Source: Piscinibacter aquaticus | GTDB taxonomy: Bacteria; Pseudomonadota; Gammaproteobacteria; Burkholderiales; Burkholderiaceae_C | Length of the DNA stretch: 64,000 nucleotides | Direction of reading: 5' to 3' | Assembly (NCBI GenBank): GCA_007994965.1 | Contig: VOPW01000001.1 | Location: forward strand, 3,844,001-3,908,000 | Part shown: piece by piece, positions 52,931 through 62,155 of the stretch | How the letters are laid out: each line of letters opens with the position of its first letter | Numbering within the stretch: position 1 is the first letter of the stretch | Made by a program: the position numbers and the translations under genes | Notes under the pieces: model-generated | Told to the model about the DNA's origin: nothing | The model's database searches: none | The model's input: the letters and a program-made list of their open reading frames with translations, nothing else

Positions 52931-52938
52931 GCGACCCC

Positions 52939-53199
52939 TCAGCCGACCTTCTCGACCTTCTCGACCTTCTCGACCTTTTCCACCTTCTCGACCTTCTCGG
53001 CCTTCTCCGGCCGCTCGGCCTTCTCGGTGCGCTCGGCGCGGGCCAGCACGATGGCCGCGGCGGCCGCACCGACCTTCTCCACCTTCTCGACCTTTTCCAC
53101 CTTCTCGACCTTCTCCGTGCGCTCGGCGCGGGCGGAAGCGTGGCCGGCGAAGGCGGCGGTCAGCATGGTGGCGGTGATGGCGATCATGAGCTTGGACAT
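52939..53199 (-). CDS. Small secreted EKV-repeat peptide
   Basis: 86 residues, not recognised. The signal peptide M-S-K-L-M-I-A-I-T-A-T-M ends at H-A-S-A. The mature part is almost only E, K, V, A and R: A-E-R-T then five E-K-V units; a hydrophobic A-A-A-A-A-I-V-L segment; A-E-R-T again; E-K-A/E-R-P/E-K-A; six more E-K-V units; and a final Gly. The second half looks like a duplication of the first. A charged helix is likely. It is upstream of, and probably co-transcribed with, the outer-membrane protein gene. Confidence 0.62.
   Translation of the reverse strand: MSKLMIAITATMLTAAFAGHASARAERTEKVEKVEKVEKVEKVGAAAAAIVLARAERTEKAERPEKAEKVEKVEKVEKVEKVEKVG
52945..53120 (-). repeat. Nine-base tandem repeats in the EKV gene
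   Basis: Arrays of GACCTTCTC-type 9-mers (plus strand) at about 52945-52999 and 53071-53117, six and five full EKV units with small variants. Units are multiples of three, so copy changes would keep the frame. Confidence 0.7.
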
Positions 53200-53233
53200 G
53201 GGAACTCTCCTGTCGGATGGTTGGACGATCACG

Positions 53234-53254
53234 CTGACCGCACACGGCGGTCAG
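53234..53254. promoter_or_regulatory. Inverted repeat before the EKV gene
   Basis: CTGACCGC-ACACG-GCGGTCAG, 8-bp perfect arms, 35 bp upstream of the EKV-peptide start. It could be an operator or an mRNA leader hairpin. Confidence 0.45.
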
Positions 53255-53361
53255 GCCCCGATCGAAGGCCGGGACGACCAAGGGATAGCCACTCGCGTGC
53301 CAGCGGCGAAGTCCAGGCAAATCAAGCACTTGGCGCGTCGAACGCCCGGGCCGCCGCTGCA

Positions 53362-53381
53362 GGTGGGTGACTTCACCCACC
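53362..53381. promoter_or_regulatory. 20-bp palindrome between the EKV gene and yceI
   Basis: GGTGGGTGA-CT-TCACCCACC, perfect 9-bp arms with a 2-base centre, in the 297-base divergent region 53200-53496. It looks like an operator for a dimeric regulator of one or both genes. No other clear feature is seen in this gap. Confidence 0.55.
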
Positions 53382-53496
53382 CGATGGGGCGCAAATCGGG
53401 AGAATGGGCGCAGCCGGCCCGGTGTGCGCGGCGCCGGGCCCGAGCGTCGATACGGCGCGGCGCCGATCGTCGTGTGGCATCACCCCGGAGAACCGC

Positions 53497-54072
53497 ATGA
53501 AGACCCGACCGACCGCGCTCGCGCTGCTGCTCGCCGCCTCGACCGCCACCGCCGCACCCACTGCCTACACGATCGACCCGACGCACACCTACCCGAGCTT
53601 CGAGGCCGACCACATGGGCATCTCGGTGTGGCGCGGCAAGTTCAACAAGAGCAGCGGCAAGGTTCTGTACGACAAGGCCGCCGGCACCGGCACGGTGGAA
53701 ATCGTGACGGAGCTGGCGAGCGTCGACTTCGGCATGGACGCGCTGGCCACCTGGGCACGCGGCAAGGACTTCTTCGACGTGAAGAAGCACCCACGCGCGG
53801 TCTTCAAGGGCACCCTGCAGTCACCGGTGAACGGCGTGCCGACGCAGCTGGCCGGCGAGCTCACCCTGCACGGCGTGACGCGGCCGCTGACGCTGACCGT
53901 GCATTCGCTCAGGTGCATCCAGCACCCGATGCTCAAGCGCGACTACTGCGGCGCCGATGCCAGCGGCAGCTTCAACCGCGACGAGTTCGGCCTGAGCGCG
54001 GGCAAGGACTACGGCTTCAAGATGAATGTCGACCTGCGCATCCAGGTGGAGGCAATCGCGCAGCAGCCCTGA
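53497..54072 (+). CDS. YceI-family periplasmic lipid-binding protein
   Basis: 191 residues. A signal peptide ends T-A-T-A-A-P-T. The lipocalin-like YceI domain has [12 protein letters not shown], the central [15 protein letters not shown] and a late R-D-Y-C-G-A-D. Family members bind isoprenoid-type lipids in the periplasm. The frame is intact. ATG behind GGAG. The Cys pair (L-R-C and Y-C-G) could form a disulfide. Confidence 0.88.
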   Translation: MKTRPTALALLLAASTATAAPTAYTIDPTHTYPSFEADHMGISVWRGKFNKSSGKVLYDKAAGTGTVEIVTELASVDFGMDALATWARGKDFFDVKKHPRAVFKGTLQSPVNGVPTQLAGELTLHGVTRPLTLTVHSLRCIQHPMLKRDYCGADASGSFNRDEFGLSAGKDYGFKMNVDLRIQVEAIAQQP

Positions 54073-54227
54073 GGCGCTTCAGGCCGTGCCCGGCGCACTG
54101 GCCGAGCAGCGACACGGTGCGCTCCGGGTCGGCCGTCTGGCGCGGCGGCTCGGCAGGGCGCGATTGCCGCAACGCAACGCACGCGCTGCAGCCCCCACTA
54201 GCATCGTGCGAAAGGAGCGCACGGATC

Positions 54228-56048
54228 ATGAACGCCAGACTTCTTCGGGGCCTGTCCCACCTTGCCGTGGTGGTGTGCCTCGGCATCACGGCCTGCGGCG
54301 GCGGGGGCGGTGGCGCCACGCCGGCGCCGGCGGCGCCGGCCATGACCTTGCGCGTGCAGCCGGTCAAGCTGTTCCAGTTCAGCTGGGCCGACGTATCCGG
54401 CGCGACCGAGTACCGGCTGCTCGAGGCGCCCGATGCCACCGCGGCGTACGGCCGGGTGGCCATCATCGCCCCCGGGTGGGGCAGCACGAGCTAACGGTGT
54501 CGCTGCCCCAGCGCATCAATGCCCGCTACCTCCTGCAGGCCTGCAACACCGCCGGCTGCACCGACTCGGCCCCGGTGGCGGTGTCGGGCACGCTCGAGGC
54601 CGGGGTGGGCTACGTCAAGGCCAGCAACGCGGGCGAGAGCGACTTCTTCGGCGGACCCATCAACTTCTCCGCCACGCCCGTGGCCCTGTCCGCCGACGGC
54701 ATGACGCTGGCCGTGGGTGCAATGGGCGAGTCGAGCAGCGCCACCGGCGTCGACGGCGCGCAGGCCGACGACTCGATGCGCGGCAGCGGTGCGGTCTACG
54801 TCTTCCGCCGCCAGGGATCGAACTGGGCGCAGCAGGCCTACCTGAAGGCCAGCAACACCGACGCCAGCGACACCTTCGGCAACAGCCGGCCTTGTCCGCC
54901 GACGGCAGCACGCTGGCCGTGGGCGCCTTCTGGGAAGCCAGCAATGCCACCGGCATCGACGGCGACCAGAGCAACAATCTCGCCTTGCGCAGCGGCGCGG
55001 TCTATGTCTTCACGCGCAGCGCGCAGGTGTGGTCGCAGCAAGCCTACGTGAAGGCCAGCAACGCCGAGGCCGGCGACGGCTTCGGCTTCAGCTTGGCATT
55101 GTCCGGTGACGGCAGCACGCTGGCGGTGGGCGCGTATAGGGAGGGCAGCGCCGCCACCGGCATCGACGGCAACCGGGGCCGACAACTCGGCTGCCATGAG
55201 CGGCGCGGTGTACGTCTTCACGCGCAGCGGCACCGCTGGTCGCAGCAGGCCTACGTGAAGGCCAGCAACACCGGTGCCGGCGACGACTTCGGGCGCTCGC
55301 TGAGCCTGTCCGCCGACGGCAGCACGCTGGCCGTGGGCGCGGCCTTCGAGAGCAGCAGCGCCACGGGCATCGACGGCGACCGGGCCTCCAACTCGGCGTC
55401 GGGCAGCGGCGCGGCCCTTACGTCTTCACGCGCAGCGCAGCACTGGTCGCAGCAGGCCTACCTGAAGGCCAGCAACACCAACGCCAACGACACCTTCGGC
55501 GGCAGCCTCGCGCTGTCGGCCGACGGCAACACGCTGGCGGTGGGCGCCTTCCGCGAGTCGAGCAACGCCACTGGCGTCGGCGGCGACCAGAGCGAAAACT
55601 CGGCGGCGCTGAGCGGCGCGGTCTACGTCTTCACGCGCAGCGGCGCCACTGGTCCCAGCAGGCCTACGTGAAGGCCAGCAACACCGCAGCCGGCGACGAC
55701 TTCGGCATCGCCCTGGCCTTGTCGGCGGACGGCAACACGCTGGCCGTGGGCGCCGATCAGGAGGACAGCAGCGCCGTGGGCATCGGCGGCAACCAGGGCG
55801 ACGACTCGGCGCCGGGCAGCGGCGCGGTCTATCTGTTCACGCGCAACGGCGCCAGCTGGTCGCAGCGAGCCTACTTGAAGGCCAGCAACACCAACGGCAA
55901 CGACCGGTTCGGGGTGGCCCTGGCGCTGAACGGCGACGGCAGCACGCTGGCCGTGAGTGCGATCTACGAAAGCAGCAGTGCCACCGGCATCGGCGGCAAC
56001 CAGTCCGACAACACCGCCGGCTCCGGCGGCGCGGTGTACCTGTATTGA
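54228..56048 (+). CDS. FG-GAP-like seven-repeat beta-propeller lipoprotein
   Basis: About 606 residues. A lipobox signal (L-G-I-T-A-C) is followed by poly-Gly and A-P-A-P. A fibronectin-like start ([13 protein letters not shown]) precedes seven repeats of 60-70 residues. Each repeat has K-A-S-N, then D-x-F-G, then L-S-A-D-G-x-T-L-A-V-G-A, then E-S-S-x-A-T-G and A-V-Y-V-F-T-R, then W-S-Q-Q-A-Y. Seven such units fit a closed seven-bladed propeller, as in integrin alpha heads. Frame breaks near 54478, 54893, 55185, 55420 and 55650. Surface role unknown. No promoter partner is evident. Confidence 0.8.
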
Positions 56049-56084
56049 GCATTCGGCGCGACACATCCGGGCAGTGCCGGGGGT

Positions 56085-56320
56085 TCAGGGGGCGGCCAGG
56101 GATTCGGCCAGGGCCGCCATGTCCTCGGGCGAAAGCCGCGCGGCGACGTTGCGCATCACGCGCCCCTTGTCGTCGCAGCGCTCGCCGCTGCCGAACCGCT
56201 GCGCCTGCAGTGGCGGGCCAGACGGGCCGGCCCGCCGTGCGCCGCATCGCCCTCGCGGCACAGGCGTCCGTCTTGCGCCACCAGCTTGGCTTCGGGCCGC
56301 TGAAGCTCCGTGTCGACAGC
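56085..56320 (-). pseudogene. Remnant of a class I cytochrome c gene
   Basis: The minus strand ends Q-A-Q-R-F-G-S-G-E-R and R-V-M-R-N-V-A-A-R-L-S-P-E-D-M-A-A-L-A, the usual C-terminus of cytochrome c4-like proteins. Upstream in another frame, V-A-Q-D-G-R-L-C-R-E-G-D-A-A-H-G resembles the stretch before a heme site, but no C-x-x-C-H is found and the start is missing. It is too short for a working protein. It fills most of the 398-base gap 56049-56446. Confidence 0.45.
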
Positions 56321-56446
56321 CTCCCCGATCAGATCGCTGACTTATCCTCCGATCCACGCGCTCGGATCATGCGTGCTCCAGAACTCCCGGCTGCGAATGA
56401 GGCAGCGAGCGCCGGAGTCGACACAGAGTCCAGATAGACCAGCACC

Positions 56447-57088
56447 ATGCCCTTCCAGCACCGCACCCTGCCCGTCACCGCCTTCCAGCAGAACTGCTCC
56501 CTGGTGTGGGACGACACCACGAAACAGGCCGCGCTGATCGATCCGGGCGGCGACATCGACGTGCTGCTCGGCGCAGTGAAGCAACTCGGCCTGACGCTCG
56601 AGCAGATCTGGCTCACCCATGCCCACATCGACCATGCCGGCGCCACCGGCACGCTGGCGCGCACGCTCGGCCTGCCGATCATCGGCCCGCACGAGGGCGA
56701 CCAGTTCTGGATCGATGCGCTGCCGCAGCAGAGCCAGATGTTCGGCTTCCCGCCCGCCGAAGCCTTCACGCCGACGCGCTGGCTGCACGACGGCGACACG
56801 GTGCGCATCGGCCAGTGCGAGCTGCAGGTGCGCCACTGCCCCGGGCACACGCCGGGCCACGTGGTGTTCTACGAGCCGACGACGAAGCACGCGTTCGTGG
56901 GCGACGTGCTGTTCGCCGGGAGCATCGGCCGCACCGACTTTCCGCAGGGCGATTTCGACACGCTGGTGGACTCCATCACCTCGCGGCTGTGGCCGCTGGG
57001 CGACGATGTGCGCTTCACCCCCGGCCACGGGCCGCAGAGCAGCTTCGGGCAGGAGCGGCGCAGCAACCCCTTCGTCGGCGGCACCTGA
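56447..57088 (+). CDS. MBL-fold metallohydrolase (YcbL/glyoxalase II-like)
   Basis: 213 residues. Metal motif T-H-A-H-I-D-H-A-G, then C-P-G-H-T-P-G-H, V-G-D-V-L-F-A-G-S-I-G-R-T-D and T-P-G-H-G-P. The layout matches YcbL, a one-domain hydroxyacylglutathione hydrolase relative. The frame is intact. Convergent with the M48 protease at 57110. The substrate is inferred from family. Confidence 0.88.
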   Translation: MPFQHRTLPVTAFQQNCSLVWDDTTKQAALIDPGGDIDVLLGAVKQLGLTLEQIWLTHAHIDHAGATGTLARTLGLPIIGPHEGDQFWIDALPQQSQMFGFPPAEAFTPTRWLHDGDTVRIGQCELQVRHCPGHTPGHVVFYEPTTKHAFVGDVLFAGSIGRTDFPQGDFDTLVDSITSRLWPLGDDVRFTPGHGPQSSFGQERRSNPFVGGT

Positions 57089-57109
57089 GGGCCGCCGCGC
57101 CGGCTGCGC

Positions 57110-58018
57110 TCAGGCCTTCTTCGGCGGCTCGAAGCGCTGCGTTGGCCGGGGCGCGCGCTGGTACAGCGGCTGCACCTTGGGAAGGTTGTCCTGGATGTCC
57201 TTGATGCGCGTCGGGCCCGAGGGGTGGGTGCTGATGAACTGCGGCGGCGCGCCCTTGGAGGCTTCGGCCATCTTCTGCCACAGCGTCACGCCGGCGGCCG
57301 GGTCGTAGCCGGCGCGCGCGGCGAGCTCGATGCCGATCAGGTCGGCCTCGGATTCGTCCTCGCGGCTGAACTTCAGCGTCAGCAGCTGGCCGCCCATGTT
57401 GAGCAGCGAATCGCCGGTGCTGCCCAGGCCGAGCAGCGCCGAGACCACGCCGGCGCCGATGCGCGTGGCCGCCGTCTTGCCCATGCGCTCGCGGGCGTGC
57501 TCGCGCAGCGCGTGCGCCGCCTCGTGGCCCATGATCATGGCCACTTCGTCGTCGTTGAGCTGCAGCTGCTGCAGGATGCCGTAGTAGAAGGCGATCTTGC
57601 CGCCCGGCATGCAGAAGGCATTGATCTCCTTGCTGCCGATCAGATTGACTTCCCACTTCCAGTTGCGGGCGCGCTCGTTCCACTCGTAGGTGTGCGGGAT
57701 GATGCGCTGCGCGATGGCGCGCAGGCGGATCAGTTGCGGGTGGTTGTCGGGCGCCAGCGCCTTCTTCGACGCAGCCTCCTGGCGCATCTGGCCGTACTGC
57801 GCGGCGGCGGCCTGCTCGATCTGGTCGGCCGACACCAGCTTGGTGAAGCTCGACTGCTTGCCGACGTCCACGCCCTCGCGGGCCAGCGCCGGCAGCGAGG
57901 CGGCGGCGATCAGCCCGCCGGTGAACAGCCGCCGCGAGTGCAGCGCGCAGCGGCAGCCGCGCGCATGCACCATCGCGGGCAGTTCGACCTGGGCATCGGT
58001 GCGGAAGCAGTCGTTCAT
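57110..58018 (-). CDS. M48 family metalloprotease (LoiP/YcaL-like)
   Basis: 302 residues. After an N-terminal extension (R-R-L-F-T-G-G-L-I-A-A-A-S-L) comes an M48 domain with catalytic G-H-E-A-A-H-A-L and the third ligand in E-D-E-S-E-A-D. I-N-A-F-C-M-P-G-G-K-I-A-F-Y is typical. Start ATG at 58018; an in-frame TTG at 58027 is less likely. It lacks the TPR tail of the BepA-like protein at 12944. The frame is intact. Envelope quality control is inferred. Confidence 0.87.
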   Translation of the reverse strand: MNDCFRTDAQVELPAMVHARGCRCALHSRRLFTGGLIAAASLPALAREGVDVGKQSSFTKLVSADQIEQAAAAQYGQMRQEAASKKALAPDNHPQLIRLRAIAQRIIPHTYEWNERARNWKWEVNLIGSKEINAFCMPGGKIAFYYGILQQLQLNDDEVAMIMGHEAAHALREHARERMGKTAATRIGAGVVSALLGLGSTGDSLLNMGGQLLTLKFSREDESEADLIGIELAARAGYDPAAGVTLWQKMAEASKGAPPQFISTHPSGPTRIKDIQDNLPKVQPLYQRAPRPTQRFEPPKKA

Positions 58019-58039
58019 GGCATGCAATCTACGGCAAGT

Positions 58040-59602
58040 TCAATCATCGGCGCCGGGTGCGGATTTCGCGGCCGCCGGGTCGCTTTCAAGGGCGCGCACG
58101 GGGCCGCGCAGCCACCAGAGCATCCACAACGCCGGCAGCGCGGCCAGCGTCGACACGAGGAAGAACACCGGCCAGCCGATCGACTCGGCCAGCACGCCGG
58201 CCAGGGGCCCCACCCACACGCGGCCCACCGAGGCGAAGGCCGACAGCAGCGCGAACTGAGTGGCGGTGAAGCGCTGGTTGCACAGGCTCATCAGGAAGGC
58301 GACGAAGGCCGCCGTGCCCATGCCGCCGGAGAGGTTCTCGAAGGCGATCACCATCAGCAGGCCGCCGTCCACCGGCGTGGCCGCGGCGAGCTTGACGAAG
58401 CCCCAGTCGAAGGCGGGGATCGTCAGCCCCGGCATCACGCCCTTGCCGTTGACCGCCAGCCACCAGAAGCCGAGGTTGCTGGCCATCTGCAGCAGCCCGA
58501 AGAGGAACAGCGAGCGCCACAGGCCGAGCTTGAGCATCAGCGCGCCGCCGAGCAGCGCGCCGCCGATGGTCAGCCACAGGCCGATCACCTTGTTGACCAC
58601 GCCCACCTCCGCCGGCGCATAAGCCATGCTCTTGAGCAGGAAGGGCGTCATCAGCGAGCCGGCGAAGGCATCGCCGAGCTTGTAGAGCACGATGAAGGCG
58701 AGGAAGGCCGCGGCGCCCGGCTGCGCGAAATAGTTCGACAGGCCCGACAGCAGCGTCTCGAAGCGCGCCTTGCGGGCGGCGAAGGCCGCCAGCGGCAGCG
58801 TCACCGCAATGCCGGCGAGCAGCGCGAGCAGGTCGGCCCACTTCGGCGCGGAAGGCAGCAGCGCGCGGGCGAGCGGGTTGAAGACGCGGTCGGTGAGCCC
58901 AAAGCCGATCGCCACCGCCACGACCAGCGCGAAGAAGCCGATCAGGTCGTGGCGCGCCGCGGTCTTCGGTGCGGCGGCATTCGCCGAGCGCGGCAGCAGC
59001 AGCGCCGAGACCACCGCCGCGGCCACCATCACACCGGCCATGAAGCGGTAGACCTCGGGCGAGGTCCAGCCGCCGCCCTGGTTGGGATCGGTCCAGATCA
59101 GCGCCGGGCCGCCGGAGACGATCATCGCAAGGCGATAGCCGAGCACGTTCAGCGAGGAACCGAGGCCGCGCTCGGCGGCCGGCAGCAGATCGGTGCGGTA
59201 GGCATCGATCACCACGTCCTGCGAGGCCGAGACGAACGCCACCAGCACGGCCAGCAGCGCAAAGGCGCGCGTCGCGTCGGCGGGCGAGGTGGCCGCCATC
59301 AGCATCAGCACGCCGGCCAGCGCGAGCTGCGTGATCACCAGCCAGCCGCGGCGCCGACCGAGCCAGGGCAGCTCGAAGCGGTCCATCAGCGGCGCCCAGA
59401 GGAACTTGAAGGTGTAGGGCAGGCCCACGAGGCTGAGGAAACCGATGGTGGCCACGTCCAGGCCCTCCATGCTCAGCCGGGCCTGCATGGCCCGGCCGGT
59501 CAACGCCAGCGGCAGCCCGGAGGCGAAGCCCAGCACGGTGACGACGAGGAGGCGGTGCCCGGGCGGCCGGCGCTGCGCGGCGGTGCGGTGTGAGGAAGGC
59601 AC
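58040..59602 (-). CDS. ampG: AmpG-family MFS muropeptide permease
   Basis: About 520 residues with 12-14 membrane helices. The start V-L-G-F-A-S-G-L-P-L-A-L and P-L-M-D-R-F then R-R-R-G-W are typical of AmpG, which imports anhydromuropeptides for recycling. A-S-Q-D-V-V-I-D-A-Y-R is diagnostic. Start taken as GTG at 59602; 59629 (GTG) is possible. The frame is intact. Fits the wall genes elsewhere in the window. Confidence 0.85.
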   Translation of the reverse strand: MPSSHRTAAQRRPPGHRLLVVTVLGFASGLPLALTGRAMQARLSMEGLDVATIGFLSLVGLPYTFKFLWAPLMDRFELPWLGRRRGWLVITQLALAGVLMLMAATSPADATRAFALLAVLVAFVSASQDVVIDAYRTDLLPAAERGLGSSLNVLGYRLAMIVSGGPALIWTDPNQGGGWTSPEVYRFMAGVMVAAAVVSALLLPRSANAAAPKTAARHDLIGFFALVVAVAIGFGLTDRVFNPLARALLPSAPKWADLLALLAGIAVTLPLAAFAARKARFETLLSGLSNYFAQPGAAAFLAFIVLYKLGDAFAGSLMTPFLLKSMAYAPAEVGVVNKVIGLWLTIGGALLGGALMLKLGLWRSLFLFGLLQMASNLGFWWLAVNGKGVMPGLTIPAFDWGFVKLAAATPVDGGLLMVIAFENLSGGMGTAAFVAFLMSLCNQRFTATQFALLSAFASVGRVWVGPLAGVLAESIGWPVFFLVSTLAALPALWMLWWLRGPVRALESDPAAAKSAPGADD

Positions 59603-59649
59603 GCGCCGATTATCCTGACCGCCACGCACCGCCTCGAAGGAGACCCGCC

Positions 59650-60111
59650 ATGCCCGACCACGACCTCGTCATCTCGCGCCTGCTGAAGGCGCCGCGCGCG
59701 TCGCTGTGGCGCGCCTGGACCGAGCCGGAGCGCTTGAAGGAATGGTGGTGCCCCAGACCCTGGGTGACCGAGGTGCGCGCCTTCGATCTGCGCCCGGGCG
59801 GTGCCTTCCACACTTTCATGTCCGGCCCGGACGGCGGAACCAGCGACAACCCCGGGTGCTTCCTCGAGATCGTGCCCGGCGAGCGCATCGTCTTCACCAC
59901 GTTGCTGCTGGCCGATTGGCGCCCCGCCACGCCCTGGCTGCCGATGACCGCGGCGATCGCCTTCGCCGACGAAGCCGGCGGCACGCGCTATACCGCCACC
60001 GTGATGCACCCGGATGCGGCCACGCGCGATCGCCATGCGCAGATGGGCTTCCACGAAGGCTGGAACCTGTGCATCGACCAGCTCGAGGCCTTCGCGCTGG
60101 TCCACCCCTGA
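59650..60111 (+). CDS. SRPBCC (AHSA1-like) domain protein
   Basis: 153 residues. Hydrophobic-cavity fold: L-K-A-P-R-A-S-L-W-R-A-W-T, E-W-W-C-P, D-L-R-P-G-G-A-F-H, and the C-terminal helix G-W-N-L-C-I-D-Q-L. RBS GAAGGAGAC. Ligand and role unknown. The frame is intact. Divergent from ampG by 47 bp and convergent with the anti-sigma gene by 16 bp. Confidence 0.88.
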   Translation: MPDHDLVISRLLKAPRASLWRAWTEPERLKEWWCPRPWVTEVRAFDLRPGGAFHTFMSGPDGGTSDNPGCFLEIVPGERIVFTTLLLADWRPATPWLPMTAAIAFADEAGGTRYTATVMHPDAATRDRHAQMGFHEGWNLCIDQLEAFALVHP

Positions 60112-60127
60112 CGGGCTTGCGCGCCGC

Positions 60128-61001
60128 TCAGGAGGCCGGCTTCGGCCGCGGTTCGCCTTCGACCGGCCGTCGATCGCCTGCGCCAGCGCCAGCAGCCGCT
60201 CCTTCGGCAGCTCGCCGACGATCGCATAGCCGCAAGCGGGGTGGCCGGGGCTTGCGCCCTCGACCCAGTAGAACAGGCCGGTCTTGCCCTGCTGCTCGTA
60301 ACGGAAGGCGGCCGGCGTGCCGTCTTCCGGCTTGCGCAGGTAGACCGTCACGCGCAGCGGTGTCTGGCCGGCCGGCACCTCGCCGATGGCCTGGTACATC
60401 AGCTGCGCGCTCGGGCCCTGCGCATCGGGCAGCAGCCGGCCGCCGACCAGCTCGAAGCCCTGGGCACGCAGGTCGTAGAGCTTGACCGGCATCTCCAGCC
60501 GGCGTGTGAGCCAGCGCGCGAGGTGTTCCTCCTGCGCCTTCACTTCCACCGGGTGGCGCACTTCCGGCACATAGACGCTGTGCGCCACCGCGGCGCGCTG
60601 CACCCAGGCGTGGCCATTGGTCGCGGCGAGCACGCCAGCGGGGAGACGAAGCCAGCGCGGCTGCCGGGCGTTCCATCCGCCACACCAGCGCGGCGCCGAC
60701 CGCCCCGCCGAGCACGAACACCGCCAGCGCCGCCGCCCAGCGCTGCCAGCCTTCGAAGGCGCTCGCGGCCCGCGCCGGGCCGCGCCGCCAGACGATCTGC
60801 TCCAGCCGCTGCGGCACCGGCTCGGCCAGCACCGCATCGAGCCGCGCGCGCAGCGCTTCGCCATCGGCGGCCCACAGGCGCACACGCGCCGCGTCTTCCG
60901 GATGGTCGCGCAGCCAGGCTTCGACGCGTGCCGCCTCGGTGGCATCGAGCTGGCCATCGAGCCAGGCGCTGAACAGGGTGTCGTCGATCGGGGCGTTCAT
61001 G
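60128..61001 (-). CDS. Membrane anti-sigma factor
   Basis: About 291 residues. Helical anti-sigma domain (S-A-W-L-D-G-Q-L-D-A-T-E-A; D-H-P-E-D-A-A-R-V), one helix (W-A-A-A-L-A-V-F-V-L-G-G-A-V-G-A) and a periplasmic domain (V-P-E-V-R-H-P-V-E-V; Y-A-I-V-G-E-L). Frame breaks near 60660 and 60160; the end at 60128 depends on the second. It starts 18 bp after the ECF sigma gene, so the two form an operon. Confidence 0.84.
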
Positions 61002-61019
61002 GTCGTTCGGTAGTCACGC

Positions 61020-61549
61020 TCACACCACGCGGCGCAGGCCGCGGGCATTGGCGGGCGAGCGGCCGTCGAGCAGATCGCGCAGCGCCGTGCGGGCGCGCGA
61101 GATGCGCGACATCACCGTGCCCACCGGGATGTGCAGCACGTCGGCACATTCGGCGTAGGTGAGCTGTTCGAGGGTGACGAGCAGCAGCGGCTGGCGCTGC
61201 TCGACCGGCAACCCGGCCAGCGCGGCCAGCAGGTCCAGGCGCAGGCCGAGGTCGTTGCCCACGGCGGGCAGCGCATCGATCACCGCATCGCCGTCGACCC
61301 AGCTGGCGCGCTTGTCGCGGCGCCGCTCGTCCATGAAGGCGTTGTGCGCGATCGACAGCGTCCAGACGAGGATGTCGCGCCGCTGGTCGAACTGGTGCCA
61401 GTGGGCGAGCGCCCGCTCCAGCGTGGTCTGCACCAAAGGTCGTCGGCGGCGCTGGCGTCGAACACCAGCGAGCGCGCATAGCGGCGCAGCCGCGGGATGG
61501 TGCCCAGCAGCTGCTGACGGAAGGCGGTCGGTGCGTCCACAGCGGGCAT
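61020..61549 (-). CDS. ECF RNA polymerase sigma factor
   Basis: About 177 residues. Region 2 has L-R-R-Y-A-R-S-L-V, D-A-S-A-A-D-D-L and W-T-L-S-I-A-H-N. Region 4 has L-P-V-E-Q-R-Q-P-L-L-L-V, Y-A-E-C-A-D-V-L and G-T-V-M-S-R-I-S-R-A-R. The frame breaks near 61440. Paired with the anti-sigma gene. The exact signal is unknown. Confidence 0.89.
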
Positions 61550-61618
61550 ACGGCAGGGGGTGGTGAATTATTCCCCCGCGCCCGACCCGCCGCGGGGCGC
61601 TGCGAGACAATCTCACGC

Positions 61619-62140
61619 ATGACGCCGATGACGCCCGCGCCTGCCCAGGCGAGAACGCCCACCTTCTCGTCGCTGGAGTTCCGCGCGGCGCTGGGCATGT
61701 TCGCCACTGGCGTGACGATCGTCACGGCGCGCGGGCCTGACGGTGCGCCGGTGGGCCTGACGGCCAATTCGTTCAACTCGGTGTCGCTGACGCCGCCGCT
61801 GGTGCTGTGGAGCCTGTCACGCCGCGCCGGTTCGATGGCGGCCTTCAGCGCCGGTTCGCATTACGCCATCAACATCCTCGCCGCCGACCAGCATGCGCTG
61901 GCCGAGCGCTTCGCCAGCAAGGCGGTCGACCGCTTCGCCGGCGTGGCCTGGCACGAAGGCACGGCCGGCGCGCCGGTGATCGACGGCGCGGTGGCGGTGT
62001 TCGAGTGCTTCAACCGCAGCCGCTACGACGAAGGCGACCACGTCATCTTCGTCGGCGAGGTCGAGCGCTGCGCGCACCGCGCCGGCGCGCAGCCGCTGAT
62101 CTTCCACGGCGGGCGCTACTACACCGAGCTGCCGCTGTAG
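61619..62140 (+). CDS. Flavin reductase-like FMN-binding split-barrel protein
   Basis: 173 residues. F-A-T-G-V-T-I-V-T-A, G-L-T-A-N-S-F-N-S-V-S, P-P-L-V-L-W-S-L and a C-terminal F-H-G-G-R-Y-Y. It is the reductase component type that supplies reduced flavin to two-component monooxygenases. No partner oxygenase is adjacent. The frame is intact. Divergent from the ECF sigma gene by 69 bp. Confidence 0.88.
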   Translation: MTPMTPAPAQARTPTFSSLEFRAALGMFATGVTIVTARGPDGAPVGLTANSFNSVSLTPPLVLWSLSRRAGSMAAFSAGSHYAINILAADQHALAERFASKAVDRFAGVAWHEGTAGAPVIDGAVAVFECFNRSRYDEGDHVIFVGEVERCAHRAGAQPLIFHGGRYYTELPL

Positions 62141-62155
62141 CGCGGGCCGCAACGC

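Noticed and set aside
52945-53120. CRISPR-like repeats
   Set aside because: The repeats are 9-base, without spacers, and encode EKV units within a signal-peptide protein.
53200-53496. A small extra gene between the EKV peptide and yceI
   Set aside because: No frame with a ribosome site or recognisable protein was seen; only the two inverted repeats stand out.
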